Below, piece by piece: positions 14,849 through 23,627 of a stretch of DNA of 39,839 bases; the first letter of the stretch is position 1, and the number at the start of each line of letters is the position of its first letter. Both the position numbers and the translations under genes were made by a program. Location: positions 1-39,839 of the forward strand of contig ONQD01000026.1 in assembly GCA_900319865.1 (NCBI GenBank), in the 5' to 3' direction. The notes beneath the pieces were generated by a model. That model had not been told where the DNA came from. It searched no databases and saw only the letters and a program-made list of their open reading frames with translations. This DNA is from an uncultured Bacteroidales bacterium. Its GTDB lineage: Bacteria; Bacteroidota; Bacteroidia; Bacteroidales; P3.

Positions 14849-15292
14849 ATGAATGAAACTTCGATTCAGAGATGTACACAGGAACACTTAAGCCTGTATG
14901 GTGAGATATATGCTGCCGCCTTTGCCGGTGAGCCCTGGAACGACCACTGGACGGTGGAGGACGCCACCACCCATGTGGGCGAAATACTCGAGAGCCGGCA
15001 GTCCTACGGACTTGAATATCTGGTTGACGGACAGGTGGCGGCTTTCATCCTGGGCTCCTCGATGCTTTTCCACTACGGGCGAACATTCGAAATCAATGAC
15101 CTTGCCGTATCTCCCAAATACCAGGGTCAAGGCATCGCCTCACTCCTGCTCGACAGGCTGATTGACGACCTCAAAAAGCAAGGCATCAAGGGGTTCCACC
15201 TCATCACCGCCGCCCAAGGCACTCTACCCGCATTCTACGAAAGGCACGGTTTCAACAAGGAGCATCGCGTGATTCTGATGGGAATGGAATAA
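14849..15292 (+). CDS. GNAT family N-acetyltransferase
   Basis: The 147-aa protein has the GNAT core: an LEYLVDGQVAAFILGSS strand pair near residues 53-69, then INDLAVSPKYQGQGIASLLL near 81-100 with the acetyl-CoA pyrophosphate loop Q/RxxGxG/A, and ITAAQGTLPAFYERHGF at the C-terminal side. The N-terminal helix and EPWND segment resemble small-molecule or protein acetyltransferases of the RimI/aminoglycoside type, but the substrate cannot be deduced. It has its own promoter and is followed after 51 bp by the glutathione-peroxidase lipoprotein. Confidence 0.85.
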   Translation: MNETSIQRCTQEHLSLYGEIYAAAFAGEPWNDHWTVEDATTHVGEILESRQSYGLEYLVDGQVAAFILGSSMLFHYGRTFEINDLAVSPKYQGQGIASLLLDRLIDDLKKQGIKGFHLITAAQGTLPAFYERHGFNKEHRVILMGME

Positions 15293-15343
15293 ACTCAATA
15301 ACAAGAAATTCAAATTATCATTTTACATTATAATCGATTTATC

Positions 15344-15958
15344 ATGAAACAAAAAAGCATTATCTTTCTGCTTGTTGTCACCTTGGTGTCGCTGACCGCC
15401 ATCTTTGGATGCAAAAAGACAGAAAACCCTACCCCCGAAAGGCCACACACCGACACAACCCCTACCGACACAATTACTCCCGAAGAGCCCCCCGCAGACA
15501 ATATCTATCAGTTCAAAGTGCTCGACGGGCAGGGAGACTCCGTCTCGCTTTCCCAATACAAAGACAAAGTGCTGCTGGTGGTAAACACGGCCACACGGTG
15601 CGGCTACACCCCTCAGTACACCGACCTTCAGCGTATATATGACGCCTACAAGGACAGAGGCTTCGAAATCCTCGACTTCCCCTGCAACCAGTTTGGCGCA
15701 CAGGCTCCCGGCTCATACGACGACATCCACAACTTTTGCACCGGCAACTACGGCATCACCTTCCCCCAGTTTGCCAAAATCAACGTGAACGGTTCAAACG
15801 CCTCGCCCCTCTATGTTTGGCTCAAGAGTAAGAAGCCCGGCGACATACAATGGAATTTCACCAAATTCCTTGTCAACCGCAATGGAGAAGTGATTAACCG
15901 TTTCGAACCCAACAACCCCATGTCGGCAGTAGAAAGTGCCGTGAAGAAGGCCCTCTAA
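15344..15958 (+). CDS. Glutathione peroxidase family lipoprotein
   Basis: The 204-aa protein has a lipoprotein signal peptide with Cys23 (LTAIFGC), a Thr/Pro-rich linker to about residue 52, and a complete GPx domain. The peroxidatic Cys is Cys86 in NTATRCGYTPQY, with the conserved FPCNQFG at 112-118 and WNFTKFLV at 160-167. Such proteins reduce hydrogen peroxide and lipid hydroperoxides, usually with thioredoxin when the active site is Cys and not selenocysteine. Membrane anchoring suggests detoxification in the periplasm. The next gene, also a lipoprotein, starts 24 bp after its stop, so they are probably cotranscribed. Confidence 0.92.
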   Translation: MKQKSIIFLLVVTLVSLTAIFGCKKTENPTPERPHTDTTPTDTITPEEPPADNIYQFKVLDGQGDSVSLSQYKDKVLLVVNTATRCGYTPQYTDLQRIYDAYKDRGFEILDFPCNQFGAQAPGSYDDIHNFCTGNYGITFPQFAKINVNGSNASPLYVWLKSKKPGDIQWNFTKFLVNRNGEVINRFEPNNPMSAVESAVKKAL

Positions 15959-15982
15959 CGCCCTTGCCAACTTGATATAGGC

Positions 15983-16765
15983 ATGAAAACAACGCAAACC
16001 CTGTTGATGGCTGCCATACTTGCGGCATGCAGCCTTTTCGCCACCTCGTGCCGCAACGCCGCAAAGGTAGTCCCCGCCGTTACCCCCGAGACCGATTGCA
16101 GCCAGTTTGTCGTCATAACCGATGTGGTGCCCGACGCCATATTGGAAATACGATACTACAGCACATACAACTTTGTGGGAGCCCGCGTTGACGGCTACGA
16201 AGAGCCCCTCGCCCTCATGACCCGACAGGCCGCCGACAGCCTGAAAGCGGCCAGCGACGACCTGCGCCGTCAAGGCTACTGCATCAAGATTTTCGACTCA
16301 TACCGCCCCCAGACGGCTGTCAACCACTTTGTCCGTTGGGCCTCCAATCTGGCCGACTCGGCCATGAAGCCCTACTTCTATCCCAACGTGGACAAATCTA
16401 AACTTTTCGAACTTGGCTACATAGCCGAAAAAAGCGGCCATTCTCGCGGCTCGACTGTCGACCTCACCATTGTCGACATGTCCACCGGCAAAGAAGTGGA
16501 TATGGGCGGCGTGTTCGACTGGTTTGGCCCTGAAAGCCATCCCGACTGCGGCGGCAACCCCGAGACAATGGAATACCGCCCCAACGACACCCTGACCGCA
16601 CAGCAGTTTGCCAACAGGATGTTGCTGAGAAGCACCATGATGCGCCACGGGTTCATCCCCATCGACTGCGAGTGGTGGCACTTCACACTGGACAACGAAC
16701 CCTTCAAGGACACCTATTTCTCCTTCCCCGTGAAGCGCCTCGACAACCATCCCACCCAACAGTAA
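15983..16765 (+). CDS. ddpX: VanX-type D-alanyl-D-alanine dipeptidase lipoprotein
   Basis: The 260-aa protein has a lipoprotein signal peptide (SLFATSC, Cys23) and the M15D dipeptidase zinc site: SGHSRGSTVD at 151-160 (His153 and Asp160) and EWWHF at 220-224 (catalytic Glu220, zinc ligand His223), with SYRP at 106-109. It hydrolyses D-Ala-D-Ala or similar dipeptides. Being envelope-anchored and without vanH/vanA neighbours, it most likely recovers D-Ala from peptidoglycan and does not give glycopeptide resistance. It follows the GPx gene and precedes a terminator hairpin at 16791-16826. Confidence 0.92.
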   Translation: MKTTQTLLMAAILAACSLFATSCRNAAKVVPAVTPETDCSQFVVITDVVPDAILEIRYYSTYNFVGARVDGYEEPLALMTRQAADSLKAASDDLRRQGYCIKIFDSYRPQTAVNHFVRWASNLADSAMKPYFYPNVDKSKLFELGYIAEKSGHSRGSTVDLTIVDMSTGKEVDMGGVFDWFGPESHPDCGGNPETMEYRPNDTLTAQQFANRMLLRSTMMRHGFIPIDCEWWHFTLDNEPFKDTYFSFPVKRLDNHPTQQ

Positions 16766-16790
16766 TCGGAAAAAACAACATTCACCCTCC

Positions 16791-16826
16791 GGAACCGGTC
16801 GCCAAAGCAACAAGGCAACCGGTTCC
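16791..16826 (+). terminator. Terminator after the dipeptidase gene
   Basis: 9-bp inverted repeat (GGAACCGGT and complement) with an 18-nt loop, followed by TTTCGTTT. Confidence 0.65.
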
Positions 16827-16860
16827 TTTCGTTTAGCACCCAACGATTACCATTTTAATT

Positions 16861-16944
16861 AACCGATATACAAATAAATGTATTCGTTTAACTTTGAAAG
16901 ATGTCCATTAGGAAAAACCGACATATAAATAAATGTATTCTTTT
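16861..16944. repeat. Imperfect 29-bp direct repeat
   Basis: 16861-16889 and 16916-16944 share the form AACCGAyATAyAAATAAATG then TATTC-TTT. They lie in the 493-bp gap before ybjQ. The gap also holds a 16-bp sequence (17009-17024) found again at 35816-35831. No convincing gene is present in this gap. Confidence 0.7.
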
Positions 16945-17259
16945 CTTCTGCTCCATTATCCGTTCGATTCGTCCTTCCTTCGGGTACTTTCCGCCATTGC
17001 CCCAACTCCGCTTTCTCTTCACCTATTAATAACCCCTTAATAAGCTTTTTTTCACCACGATGGTGAAGAAGTATTAAAAGAGTGGTGGGTTGAAGCTGAA
17101 AGGCAAACGAAGGTGGAACAAACCCAAAGACCGATTGGAAATAAACGAGATAGAATCCCGGTTGCAAGTGCAACACGAAAATGAAAAAAGAGCAACAAAA
17201 AACGCGGCAGGGCACAATAAAAATAGGACTTTTCCGTTAAAAAAGAAAAAAGAAACAAT

Positions 17260-17580
17260 ATGATTATTACTACTACTCCGACCATTGAAGGTCGCCAAAT
17301 TACGGAGTACCACGGTGTGGTATTCGGGGAAGTGATTGCCGGAATCAACTTTGTGAAGGATTTCTTTGCCGGAATACGCAATATTGTGGGCGGACGTTCA
17401 GTCTCGTACGAAGAAGAGCTTACCAAAGCCAGAAATGCCGCCATAAAAGAAATGGAGGACCGCGCCGCACGGTTGGGCGCCAATGCCGTGGTGGGTGTGG
17501 ATGTGGACTATGAGGTGCTTGGCGGCGACAACGGGATGTTGATGGTGTCGGCATCGGGAACGGCTGTGACAATTAGATAG
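17260..17580 (+). CDS. YbjQ/UPF0145 family protein
   Basis: The 106-aa protein is a typical full-length UPF0145 (YbjQ, heavy-metal-binding-like) member: [20 protein letters not shown] at the start, [40 protein letters not shown], then [19 protein letters not shown] and the closing strand [13 protein letters not shown]. The family forms pentameric rings of unknown function in the cytosol. It sits 21 bp before the first M20 dipeptidase, so the genes are probably cotranscribed. Confidence 0.93.
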   Translation: MIITTTPTIEGRQITEYHGVVFGEVIAGINFVKDFFAGIRNIVGGRSVSYEEELTKARNAAIKEMEDRAARLGANAVVGVDVDYEVLGGDNGMLMVSASGTAVTIR

Positions 17581-17601
17581 TAGCATATAATAACGACCAC
17601 A

Positions 17602-18972
17602 ATGGACAAGGTAAAACAATATATTGAGGAGAATCAAGAGAGATTTCTGGACGAATTGTTTTCACTTATCAGGATACCCTCGATCAGCGCCGAGCAGGAA
17701 CACAAGGACGACATGGTGCGCTGCGCCGAACGATGGAAAGAGCTGCTATTGGCCTCGGGTGCCGACAAGGCAGAACTGATAGAGACCAGCGGCAACCCGC
17801 TGGTTTATGGCGAAAAGATGGTGGACCCGAAGAAAAAGACAGTGCTGGTGTATGGACACTACGACGTAATGCCTGTGGCACCTCTGGAACTGTGGAACAC
17901 CGAACCATTTGAGCCTGTGGTGAAAGACGGCAAGATATGGGCACGCGGCGCCGACGACGACAAGGGACAAAGCTTTATGCAGGCCAAGGCCTTTGAAACC
18001 ATGATGGCACTGGAGATGCTTCCCTGCAATGTGAAATTCCTGCTGGAGGGCGAGGAAGAGATTGGGTCGCCTGCCTTGAAGCAATGGATTGACAACCCAC
18101 AGAACAAGGCCAAAGTGATGGCCGACGTGATAGTGGTTTCGGACACCGACATGGTGAGTGCCGAAATACCCAGTATCACAACGGGACTGCGAGGATTGGT
18201 GAAATTCGAGATGAAGCTGACCGGACCTGACCACGACCTGCATAGCGGTGACTTTGGCGGGACGGTAGCCAACCCCATCAACGAACTGAGCCGAATGATA
18301 GGCACAGTGCTGGACAAGGACGGACATATCACCATTCCGGGTTTTTACGACGATGTGCTGACCTGCAGCGACGAGGAACGCGCCTTGATAAACAAAGCCC
18401 CATACAATGAAGAGGAATACAGGAAAAGCGTGGGTGTGACGCGGCTGCAGGGCGAAAAAGGATACACCACATTGGAAAGGATAGGGATTAGACCCACTTT
18501 TGACGTGTGTGGCATACAGGGAGGATATAGCGGCGAAGGTTTCAAGACTATAATTCCTTCGGTGGCGTGGGCCAAACTGTCATTCCGGCTGGTGGCCAAC
18601 CAAGACCCTGAACGCATAGCACGGATAGTGGAAGAATACTTCCGCAGCATAGCACCCGAGAGTGTGAAACTTGAGTTTACCTACTATGAGAAAGGGATGC
18701 CATACGTATGCCCCATCGATATGCCGGAATACCAAGCCGCGGAGGCCGCGTTTGGCGACACCTACAGCATGCAGCCGATTCCCGCCCACAGCGGATGCTC
18801 GATTAGCATAGTGAGCGATTTTGAGCAGAAACTGGGACTGAAGAGCATACTGCTGGGATTCGGGCTGGGAGCCGACAACATTCACGCCCCCAACGAGAAC
18901 TACAGGATTGACCGTTTCAAGAAAGGAATTGAGACCGCTGTGGCATTCTTCCAACACTATGCCGCACAATAG
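17602..18972 (+). CDS. M20 family dipeptidase
   Basis: The 456-aa protein has the M20 metallopeptidase motifs: GHYDVMP at 85-91 (His86 ligand, Asp88), ARGADDDKG near 114-122 with the bridging Asp, EGEEEIGS near 149-156 with the general-base Glu and a zinc ligand, then VSDTDM and a dimerisation domain beginning near LHSGDFGG. Such enzymes cleave dipeptides in the cytosol with two zinc ions. The last zinc ligand His is in the DNIHAPNE region near the C-terminus. It is followed after 57 bp by a close paralogue and preceded by ybjQ, suggesting an operon for peptide use. Confidence 0.93.
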   Translation: MDKVKQYIEENQERFLDELFSLIRIPSISAEQEHKDDMVRCAERWKELLLASGADKAELIETSGNPLVYGEKMVDPKKKTVLVYGHYDVMPVAPLELWNTEPFEPVVKDGKIWARGADDDKGQSFMQAKAFETMMALEMLPCNVKFLLEGEEEIGSPALKQWIDNPQNKAKVMADVIVVSDTDMVSAEIPSITTGLRGLVKFEMKLTGPDHDLHSGDFGGTVANPINELSRMIGTVLDKDGHITIPGFYDDVLTCSDEERALINKAPYNEEEYRKSVGVTRLQGEKGYTTLERIGIRPTFDVCGIQGGYSGEGFKTIIPSVAWAKLSFRLVANQDPERIARIVEEYFRSIAPESVKLEFTYYEKGMPYVCPIDMPEYQAAEAAFGDTYSMQPIPAHSGCSISIVSDFEQKLGLKSILLGFGLGADNIHAPNENYRIDRFKKGIETAVAFFQHYAAQ

Positions 18973-19029
18973 GCTGCATAGTGCAGATAGGGCAACAAAG
19001 ATGATTATTAACTTAAAACAATATACATA

Positions 19030-20391
19030 ATGAAAGACGTAAAAGGCTATATAGAAGCCAATAAAGAGAGATTTCTTGAAGAATTGTTTGAACTGATACG
19101 CATTCCGTCGATTAGTGCCGAGAGCGAGCATAAGCCCGACATGGTGCGCTGCGCCGAGAAATGGAAAGAACTGCTGATGGCCGCAGGATGCGACAAGGCA
19201 GAGGTGATGCCGTCGGAAGGGAACCCGGTGGTGTATGGCGAGAAAACCATTGATGCCACAAAGCCCACTGTGCTGGTGTATGGACACTATGACGTGATGC
19301 CCGTGGCACCTCTGGAGCTGTGGAAAACCCAGCCTTTCGAGCCGGTGGTGAAAGACGGCAAGATTTGGGCTCGCGGTGCCGACGACGACAAGGGACAGAG
19401 CTTCATGCAGGCCAAGGCCTTTGAATATATGGTGAAAACCGGACAATTGCCCTGCAACGTGAAATTCATGCTGGAAGGCGAAGAAGAAATAGGATCGCCA
19501 AGCCTTTACGGATTCTGCGAGAAACACAAAGAGATGCTGAAAGCAGACGTGATACTGGTTTGCGACACCAGCATGATTGCCAGCAATGTGCCGAGCATAA
19601 CCAGCGGACTGCGCGGACTGTGCTATTGGGAGGTGGAGGTGACCGGTGCCAACCACGACCTGCACAGCGGTATATACGGTGGCGCAGTGGCCAATCCTAT
19701 CAACATACTGTGCAAGATGATTGCCGGACTGCACGACGAGAACAACCACATCACAATACCTGGATTCTACGACGATGTGCTGGTGATAAGCGACGAGGAG
19801 CGTGCGTTGATGGCTAAGGCTCCGTTTGACGAAGAGGCCTACAAGAAAGAGCTGGACATCAAGGCAGTGCACGGAGAAAAGGGCTACACCACCAAGGAAC
19901 GCACGGGCATACGTCCATGCCTGGATGTTTGTGGCATCTGGGGCGGCCACACCGGCGAAGGCTCGAAGACGGTACTTCCCAGCAAGGCTTACGCCAAGAT
20001 TTCGACCCGACTGGTGGCCAACCAGGACTTCAACAAGATAAGCAAGATGTTCAAGGATTATTTCGAGAGCATCGCCCCCGACTGCGTGAGAGTGAAGGTG
20101 ACACCCTGCCACGGCGGTGCCGCATACGTGAGTCCGCTGGAAATGAAGGCCTATCAAGCTGCCGAAAAAGCCATGGAGACCACCTACGGAACTCGCCCAA
20201 TACCCACCCGCAGCGGCGGAAGTAGACCCATCGTGGCCGGATGTGAGAAAATACTGGGCACAAAGAGTATACTGATGGGCTTCGGCCTGGGCAGCGACGA
20301 CATTCACGCTCCCAACGAGAATTACCCACTGGAACAATTCTTTAAAGGTATTGAGACGATACCCTACTTCTATGAATATTTCAGCAAATAA
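19030..20391 (+). CDS. M20 family dipeptidase, tandem paralogue
   Basis: The 453-aa protein keeps all M20 motifs in the same positions as its upstream neighbour (GHYDVMP at 85-91, RGADDDKG, EGEEEIGS, then LHSGIYGG and DDIHAPNE near the end). The two are roughly 60-65% identical by eye along their length, with differences grouped in the lid/dimerisation domain (for example VCDTSM instead of VSDTDM, and CYWEVEVTG instead of VKFEMKLTG). The copies may therefore prefer different dipeptides. The genes share one orientation with a short gap, so they arose by tandem duplication. The 115-bp gap after it contains no strong terminator. Confidence 0.93.
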   Translation: MKDVKGYIEANKERFLEELFELIRIPSISAESEHKPDMVRCAEKWKELLMAAGCDKAEVMPSEGNPVVYGEKTIDATKPTVLVYGHYDVMPVAPLELWKTQPFEPVVKDGKIWARGADDDKGQSFMQAKAFEYMVKTGQLPCNVKFMLEGEEEIGSPSLYGFCEKHKEMLKADVILVCDTSMIASNVPSITSGLRGLCYWEVEVTGANHDLHSGIYGGAVANPINILCKMIAGLHDENNHITIPGFYDDVLVISDEERALMAKAPFDEEAYKKELDIKAVHGEKGYTTKERTGIRPCLDVCGIWGGHTGEGSKTVLPSKAYAKISTRLVANQDFNKISKMFKDYFESIAPDCVRVKVTPCHGGAAYVSPLEMKAYQAAEKAMETTYGTRPIPTRSGGSRPIVAGCEKILGTKSILMGFGLGSDDIHAPNENYPLEQFFKGIETIPYFYEYFSK

Positions 20392-20505
20392 GGGTGACAG
20401 ATTCTCGGATTCGCCAGCATCTCTAAAACAAGTAAAAGACAATTAAAACACATTCCCTAAAGGGATATTTGAAATTAAAGTAAAGAATTAAAAGAGAAAC
20501 ACAGA

Positions 20506-21060
20506 ATGAAGAAAATCATTTTTATAGCACTGATGGCACTGATTTCCGTACCCGCCATGGCCCAGCACAACGGGCACAATTGCGGTAACTGCCCCCACCA
20601 CAAACAACATCAAGCACAGAAGGCCCAGAGCAAGCAATGCTGCGACCAGCAAAAGCCCAAGACCATCAACGGAATGGCCGCTGAAATTGTGGAAGCATTC
20701 CCGGCAGCTAAGAGCGTGAAAAAGGAGAAAAAGTGGACGGTGGTGTATGACGCCAAAAGCAAAGTGCTGGGTTATGCTGTATATTCCAAACCCGCGAGCG
20801 ATGGAATCAAGGGTTTTAACGGTGAAACTCCAGTGATGATTGCATTGGACGCAAACAAGAAGATTGTGTCGGTGACGCTGCTGGACAACAACGAGACCCC
20901 TGGATATGTGAGCCGAGTGATTGAAGCCGGACTACTGAAAAGCTGGAACGACATGAAAGCGGACAAAGCCCTCAAGAAGAAGGTGGACACCGTGACCGGA
21001 GCAACCTTTAGCTCGAAGAGCATTATTGAGACCGTTCAGGCCACTTTGAAGACTTTATAA
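20506..21060 (+). CDS. Exported FMN-binding domain protein with His/Cys-rich N-terminus
   Basis: The 184-aa protein has a cleavable signal peptide (to about residue 20, ending AMAQ), then a metal-ligand-like stretch HNGHNCGNCPHHKQHQ and QCCDQQ (21-48). It ends in an FMN-binding domain (about 75-184) with VTGATFSS at 163-170. In NqrC and RnfG the Thr of this S/T-GAT motif carries FMN through a phosphoester bond added by ApbE, so Thr167 is the probable flavin site. A periplasmic electron-transfer role is inferred. The His/Cys cluster is unusual and might bind zinc, copper or haem. The next gene begins 3 bp after its stop. Confidence 0.82.
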   Translation: MKKIIFIALMALISVPAMAQHNGHNCGNCPHHKQHQAQKAQSKQCCDQQKPKTINGMAAEIVEAFPAAKSVKKEKKWTVVYDAKSKVLGYAVYSKPASDGIKGFNGETPVMIALDANKKIVSVTLLDNNETPGYVSRVIEAGLLKSWNDMKADKALKKKVDTVTGATFSSKSIIETVQATLKTL

Positions 21061-21063
21061 TAG

Positions 21064-21693
21064 ATGATAAAGTACAGAATATTCGACAACATGGAGCGCT
21101 GCACTGAAGAAGAAGTGCAGCGCTTGCTGTTGGAAATGGACGAGAAAAGGCGCGATGAGGCATTAAGATATAAGCACCTGGCTGGGAGATTTGCCTGTCT
21201 GAAATCATACGCAATGCTGTGGGAAATGCTGAGAGAAGACCATGTGATAGAGCCTGGGCAATTGCCTGACTTTGTTTATAATCCTCACGGGAAACCACGG
21301 CTGGCCGATGTGGAGGGCGTACATTTCAACATAAGCCACTGCCCACACGCAATTGCCGTGATGACAGGAAACATGGAAGTGGGAATTGACGTTGAACGAT
21401 ACGTATCGCCCAGCGAGTCACTGCTGAACTACACCATGAACGATGACGAAATAGCCGAAGTGAAGGCTGACGCTATGGCGGAACGGGCTTTTGCCAGACT
21501 GTGGACGAGGAAAGAGGCTTTGGGAAAGCTGTACGGTACAGGTCTGACAAAGAGTATGAAGGTGATGCTGAATGACATCGACAAAGACATAGTGTTGAGG
21601 ACTTGGGTGAACGAAGAAAAAAAATATGCCTGCACACTAGCGTACTACCGTCAGGATGCAGGCACGGAAATAGACGATACCGTAAAAGGTTGA
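21064..21693 (+). CDS. 4'-phosphopantetheinyl transferase (Sfp type)
   Basis: The 209-aa protein shows the PPTase motifs: FNISHCPHAIAVM near residues 87-99, GIDVERY near 106-112 with the magnesium-binding Asp/Glu, and FARLWTRKEALGKLYGTGL near 142-160 (WxxKEA with the catalytic Glu/Lys). These enzymes transfer phosphopantetheine from CoA to a serine of acyl or peptidyl carrier proteins. No carrier protein or biosynthetic cluster is nearby. It begins 3 bp after the FMN-binding protein and is convergent with the next gene after a 3-bp gap. Confidence 0.9.
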   Translation: MIKYRIFDNMERCTEEEVQRLLLEMDEKRRDEALRYKHLAGRFACLKSYAMLWEMLREDHVIEPGQLPDFVYNPHGKPRLADVEGVHFNISHCPHAIAVMTGNMEVGIDVERYVSPSESLLNYTMNDDEIAEVKADAMAERAFARLWTRKEALGKLYGTGLTKSMKVMLNDIDKDIVLRTWVNEEKKYACTLAYYRQDAGTEIDDTVKG

Positions 21694-21696
21694 AGC

Positions 21697-22107
21697 CTAT
21701 TCCTGCTTAGGTTGTTCAGCAACAACAGTGAAGTCTATTTCGTCGACACGCTTGTACGCACCAAGAAAATCCATGTATCCAACACGGAGGGTAATAACGC
21801 CTTCGGGGATGACGGGCGTAATGATGTATACACCGGCATCGCGGTCATGACGGAGGGTGCACGTTGAGTCATTCAGAGGTTTAATAATAAGATAGTTAGA
21901 ATTAACACCCTTAATTGACACTTTAACCCTGTTTTCGACATTGTAGACCAAAGTCTTGGAAGCCGGCTCCAGGATTGTGACGGGAGATTCCGACTGGTCA
22001 CTTTTAGACTGAGTTGTCTGTGAATTTGCAGCAGACGTTTCAGGCTGCTGGGCAAAGGCCCAAGCGGAAAGACTTGCAAAGACAAATAAGAATAGCAGTT
22101 TTTTCAT
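21697..22107 (-). CDS. Exported protein with a GldM-like beta-sandwich domain
   Basis: The 136-aa protein has a signal peptide (MKKLLFLFVFASLSAWAFAQ), a Ser/Gln-rich linker to about residue 42, and one domain: LVYNVENRVKVSIKGVNSNY, then LIIKPLNDSTC, AGVYIITPVIPEGVITLRV. The pattern (a short strand, VxxRVKVSIKGV, then YIITP) resembles the Ig-like repeats of GldM, the gliding/type IX secretion ring protein. It is too short to be GldM itself. Function is unknown, periplasmic location is likely. It is transcribed toward the PPTase gene. Confidence 0.6.
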   Translation of the reverse strand: MKKLLFLFVFASLSAWAFAQQPETSAANSQTTQSKSDQSESPVTILEPASKTLVYNVENRVKVSIKGVNSNYLIIKPLNDSTCTLRHDRDAGVYIITPVIPEGVITLRVGYMDFLGAYKRVDEIDFTVVAEQPKQE

Positions 22108-22149
22108 AGGATTATAATTTTTAATGTTATTTTTTCGAGAGGTATTGAA

Positions 22150-23565
22150 CTATCGTGCGAAAAGTTTCAGCATCTTCATCTTCTTCTCACCCACCTTGCC
22201 ACTGTAAGGATGCTCGCGCAAGGAAAGGTTGAAACGATGGGAACCGTAGAGAACGGTGGAGGGGTGAGTGAATTCGCGAAATCCCCAGATGCCATGGTAT
22301 GCGCCCATGCCCGAATGGCCAGTACCGTTGAACGGAACCCCTTTAACCATTAGATGTATGCAAACCTCGTTGACACAGCCACCGCCATACTGCTGGCTTT
22401 GCATCACGCGACGAGCCCATCGCTTGTTCTTGGTAAAGAGATAGAGTGCCAACGGATGCTCACGGAGAGAGATGGTGTGGAGGAGTTGGTCGATTTGGCT
22501 ATCGGGGAAAGGAACCACAGGAAGCAACGGACAGAAGAGTTCCTGCTGCACGATGGGTTCATCAACACCGACGGGATAGATGACGGTGGGCTCATATTTG
22601 CACAACTCACGGCTGCCATTGCCACCAAATACTATCCGGTCACGGTATTTATCGGCCAAATCGGTACACTTGCTCCAAGCGGCCTCGGTTATAAGACGGG
22701 GATAGTCGTTATTGGACAAGGGCGTCTCCCCTATTTGACGGACAAAGGCTTCCTTGAGTTCGGCGATGAACGGCTCTGCCACTTCCTGCGCAACTGCCAC
22801 TTGGTTGATGTTAATGCAAATCTGACCGGCATTGCACAATTTGAAAAAGGCAATTTTGCGGGCAGCATCTTTCAAATCAGCATCCTTGCGGACAACACAC
22901 CAGTTGCCCGTTTCGCCCCCCAATTCGAGAGCTACAGGGGTGAGGTTGCGAGCCGCGGCAGTCATAACATGTTTGCCCACAGAAGGAGAACCAGTGTAGA
23001 ATATTTTATCAAAACGCTGAGCCAGACACATATCAGCTACATCATGTCCACCATCAATTAAAGTCACATACTCGGGCGGAAATGTTTCGGAAATAAAACG
23101 TTTCAATATCGCTGTGCATGCCTTGGATTTCCCACTAGCTTTAATCACTGCAGTGTTGCCTCCTGCCAAACTGGCCGTAAGGACCCCGAGGGTGAGTAGA
23201 ATAGGGAAATTAAACGGACTAATAATCAATGTTACACCATAAGGCATCTTGTACACCTTTGTGACAACGCTGGGAAAGCACATCAGCCCACTAAAGTGGC
23301 ACTCGGGTCGAGCCCAACGCCTAAGACCATGTATGGTTTCATCAATTTCAGTAATTGTTGGAACAATATCACATAAAAAGCCCTCCACCGGACTTCGACC
23401 GAGATCGGCAGTCAATGCCTGCTGGAATTGTTCGGAATAGGCTTTGACAGCTGACTTGAGTCGTTTCAACTGCGCTATCCGCCATGAAATATCAAGAGTC
23501 CTCCCCGAAAGAAAGAAATCGCGCTGTTGCTCAACAATCCCTTTAATATCTTCTTCTGTGTACAT
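22150..23565 (-). CDS. Aldehyde dehydrogenase, class 3-like
   Basis: The 471-aa protein has the ALDH fold: cofactor region ISPFNFPILLTLGVLTASLA near 115-134, FYTGSPSVGKHVM near 189-201, general base Glu214 in ALELGG, and nucleophile Cys250 in NAGQICININ. It belongs with class 3/fatty aldehyde enzymes (shorter, VPTITEIDETIHGLRRW N-terminal region), which oxidise medium- to long-chain or aromatic aldehydes to acids with NAD(P)+. The segment after the Glu is LGGETGN and not LGGKSP, a modest departure. Many such proteins have a C-terminal membrane helix; here the tail is short and basic (GEKKMKMLKLFAR). It appears to be a single-gene unit. Confidence 0.9.
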   Translation of the reverse strand: MYTEEDIKGIVEQQRDFFLSGRTLDISWRIAQLKRLKSAVKAYSEQFQQALTADLGRSPVEGFLCDIVPTITEIDETIHGLRRWARPECHFSGLMCFPSVVTKVYKMPYGVTLIISPFNFPILLTLGVLTASLAGGNTAVIKASGKSKACTAILKRFISETFPPEYVTLIDGGHDVADMCLAQRFDKIFYTGSPSVGKHVMTAAARNLTPVALELGGETGNWCVVRKDADLKDAARKIAFFKLCNAGQICININQVAVAQEVAEPFIAELKEAFVRQIGETPLSNNDYPRLITEAAWSKCTDLADKYRDRIVFGGNGSRELCKYEPTVIYPVGVDEPIVQQELFCPLLPVVPFPDSQIDQLLHTISLREHPLALYLFTKNKRWARRVMQSQQYGGGCVNEVCIHLMVKGVPFNGTGHSGMGAYHGIWGFREFTHPSTVLYGSHRFNLSLREHPYSGKVGEKKMKMLKLFAR

Positions 23566-23627
23566 GGATACTTATATTAATGCTATAAATGAAATATACC
23601 GAAGTGAACGTTTTTACAACTAAAAGA

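Noticed and set aside
15983-16765. Vancomycin-resistance dipeptidase
   Set aside because: No vanH, vanA or regulatory genes are nearby, and the protein is envelope-anchored, which suits cell-wall recycling.
16859-17215. 118-aa minus-strand frame
   Set aside because: The composition is Phe-, Leu- and Cys-rich from AT-rich repeats, and it spans the direct repeats at 16861-16944.
18580-20442. Long open minus-strand frame opposite the M20 genes
   Set aside because: The plus-strand M20 motifs are complete, and the opposite frame is rich in His, Leu, Val and Gly with no recognisable domain, as expected from antisense reading of GC-rich codons. The same holds opposite gcvP (1151-2932) and pepO (32863-35151).
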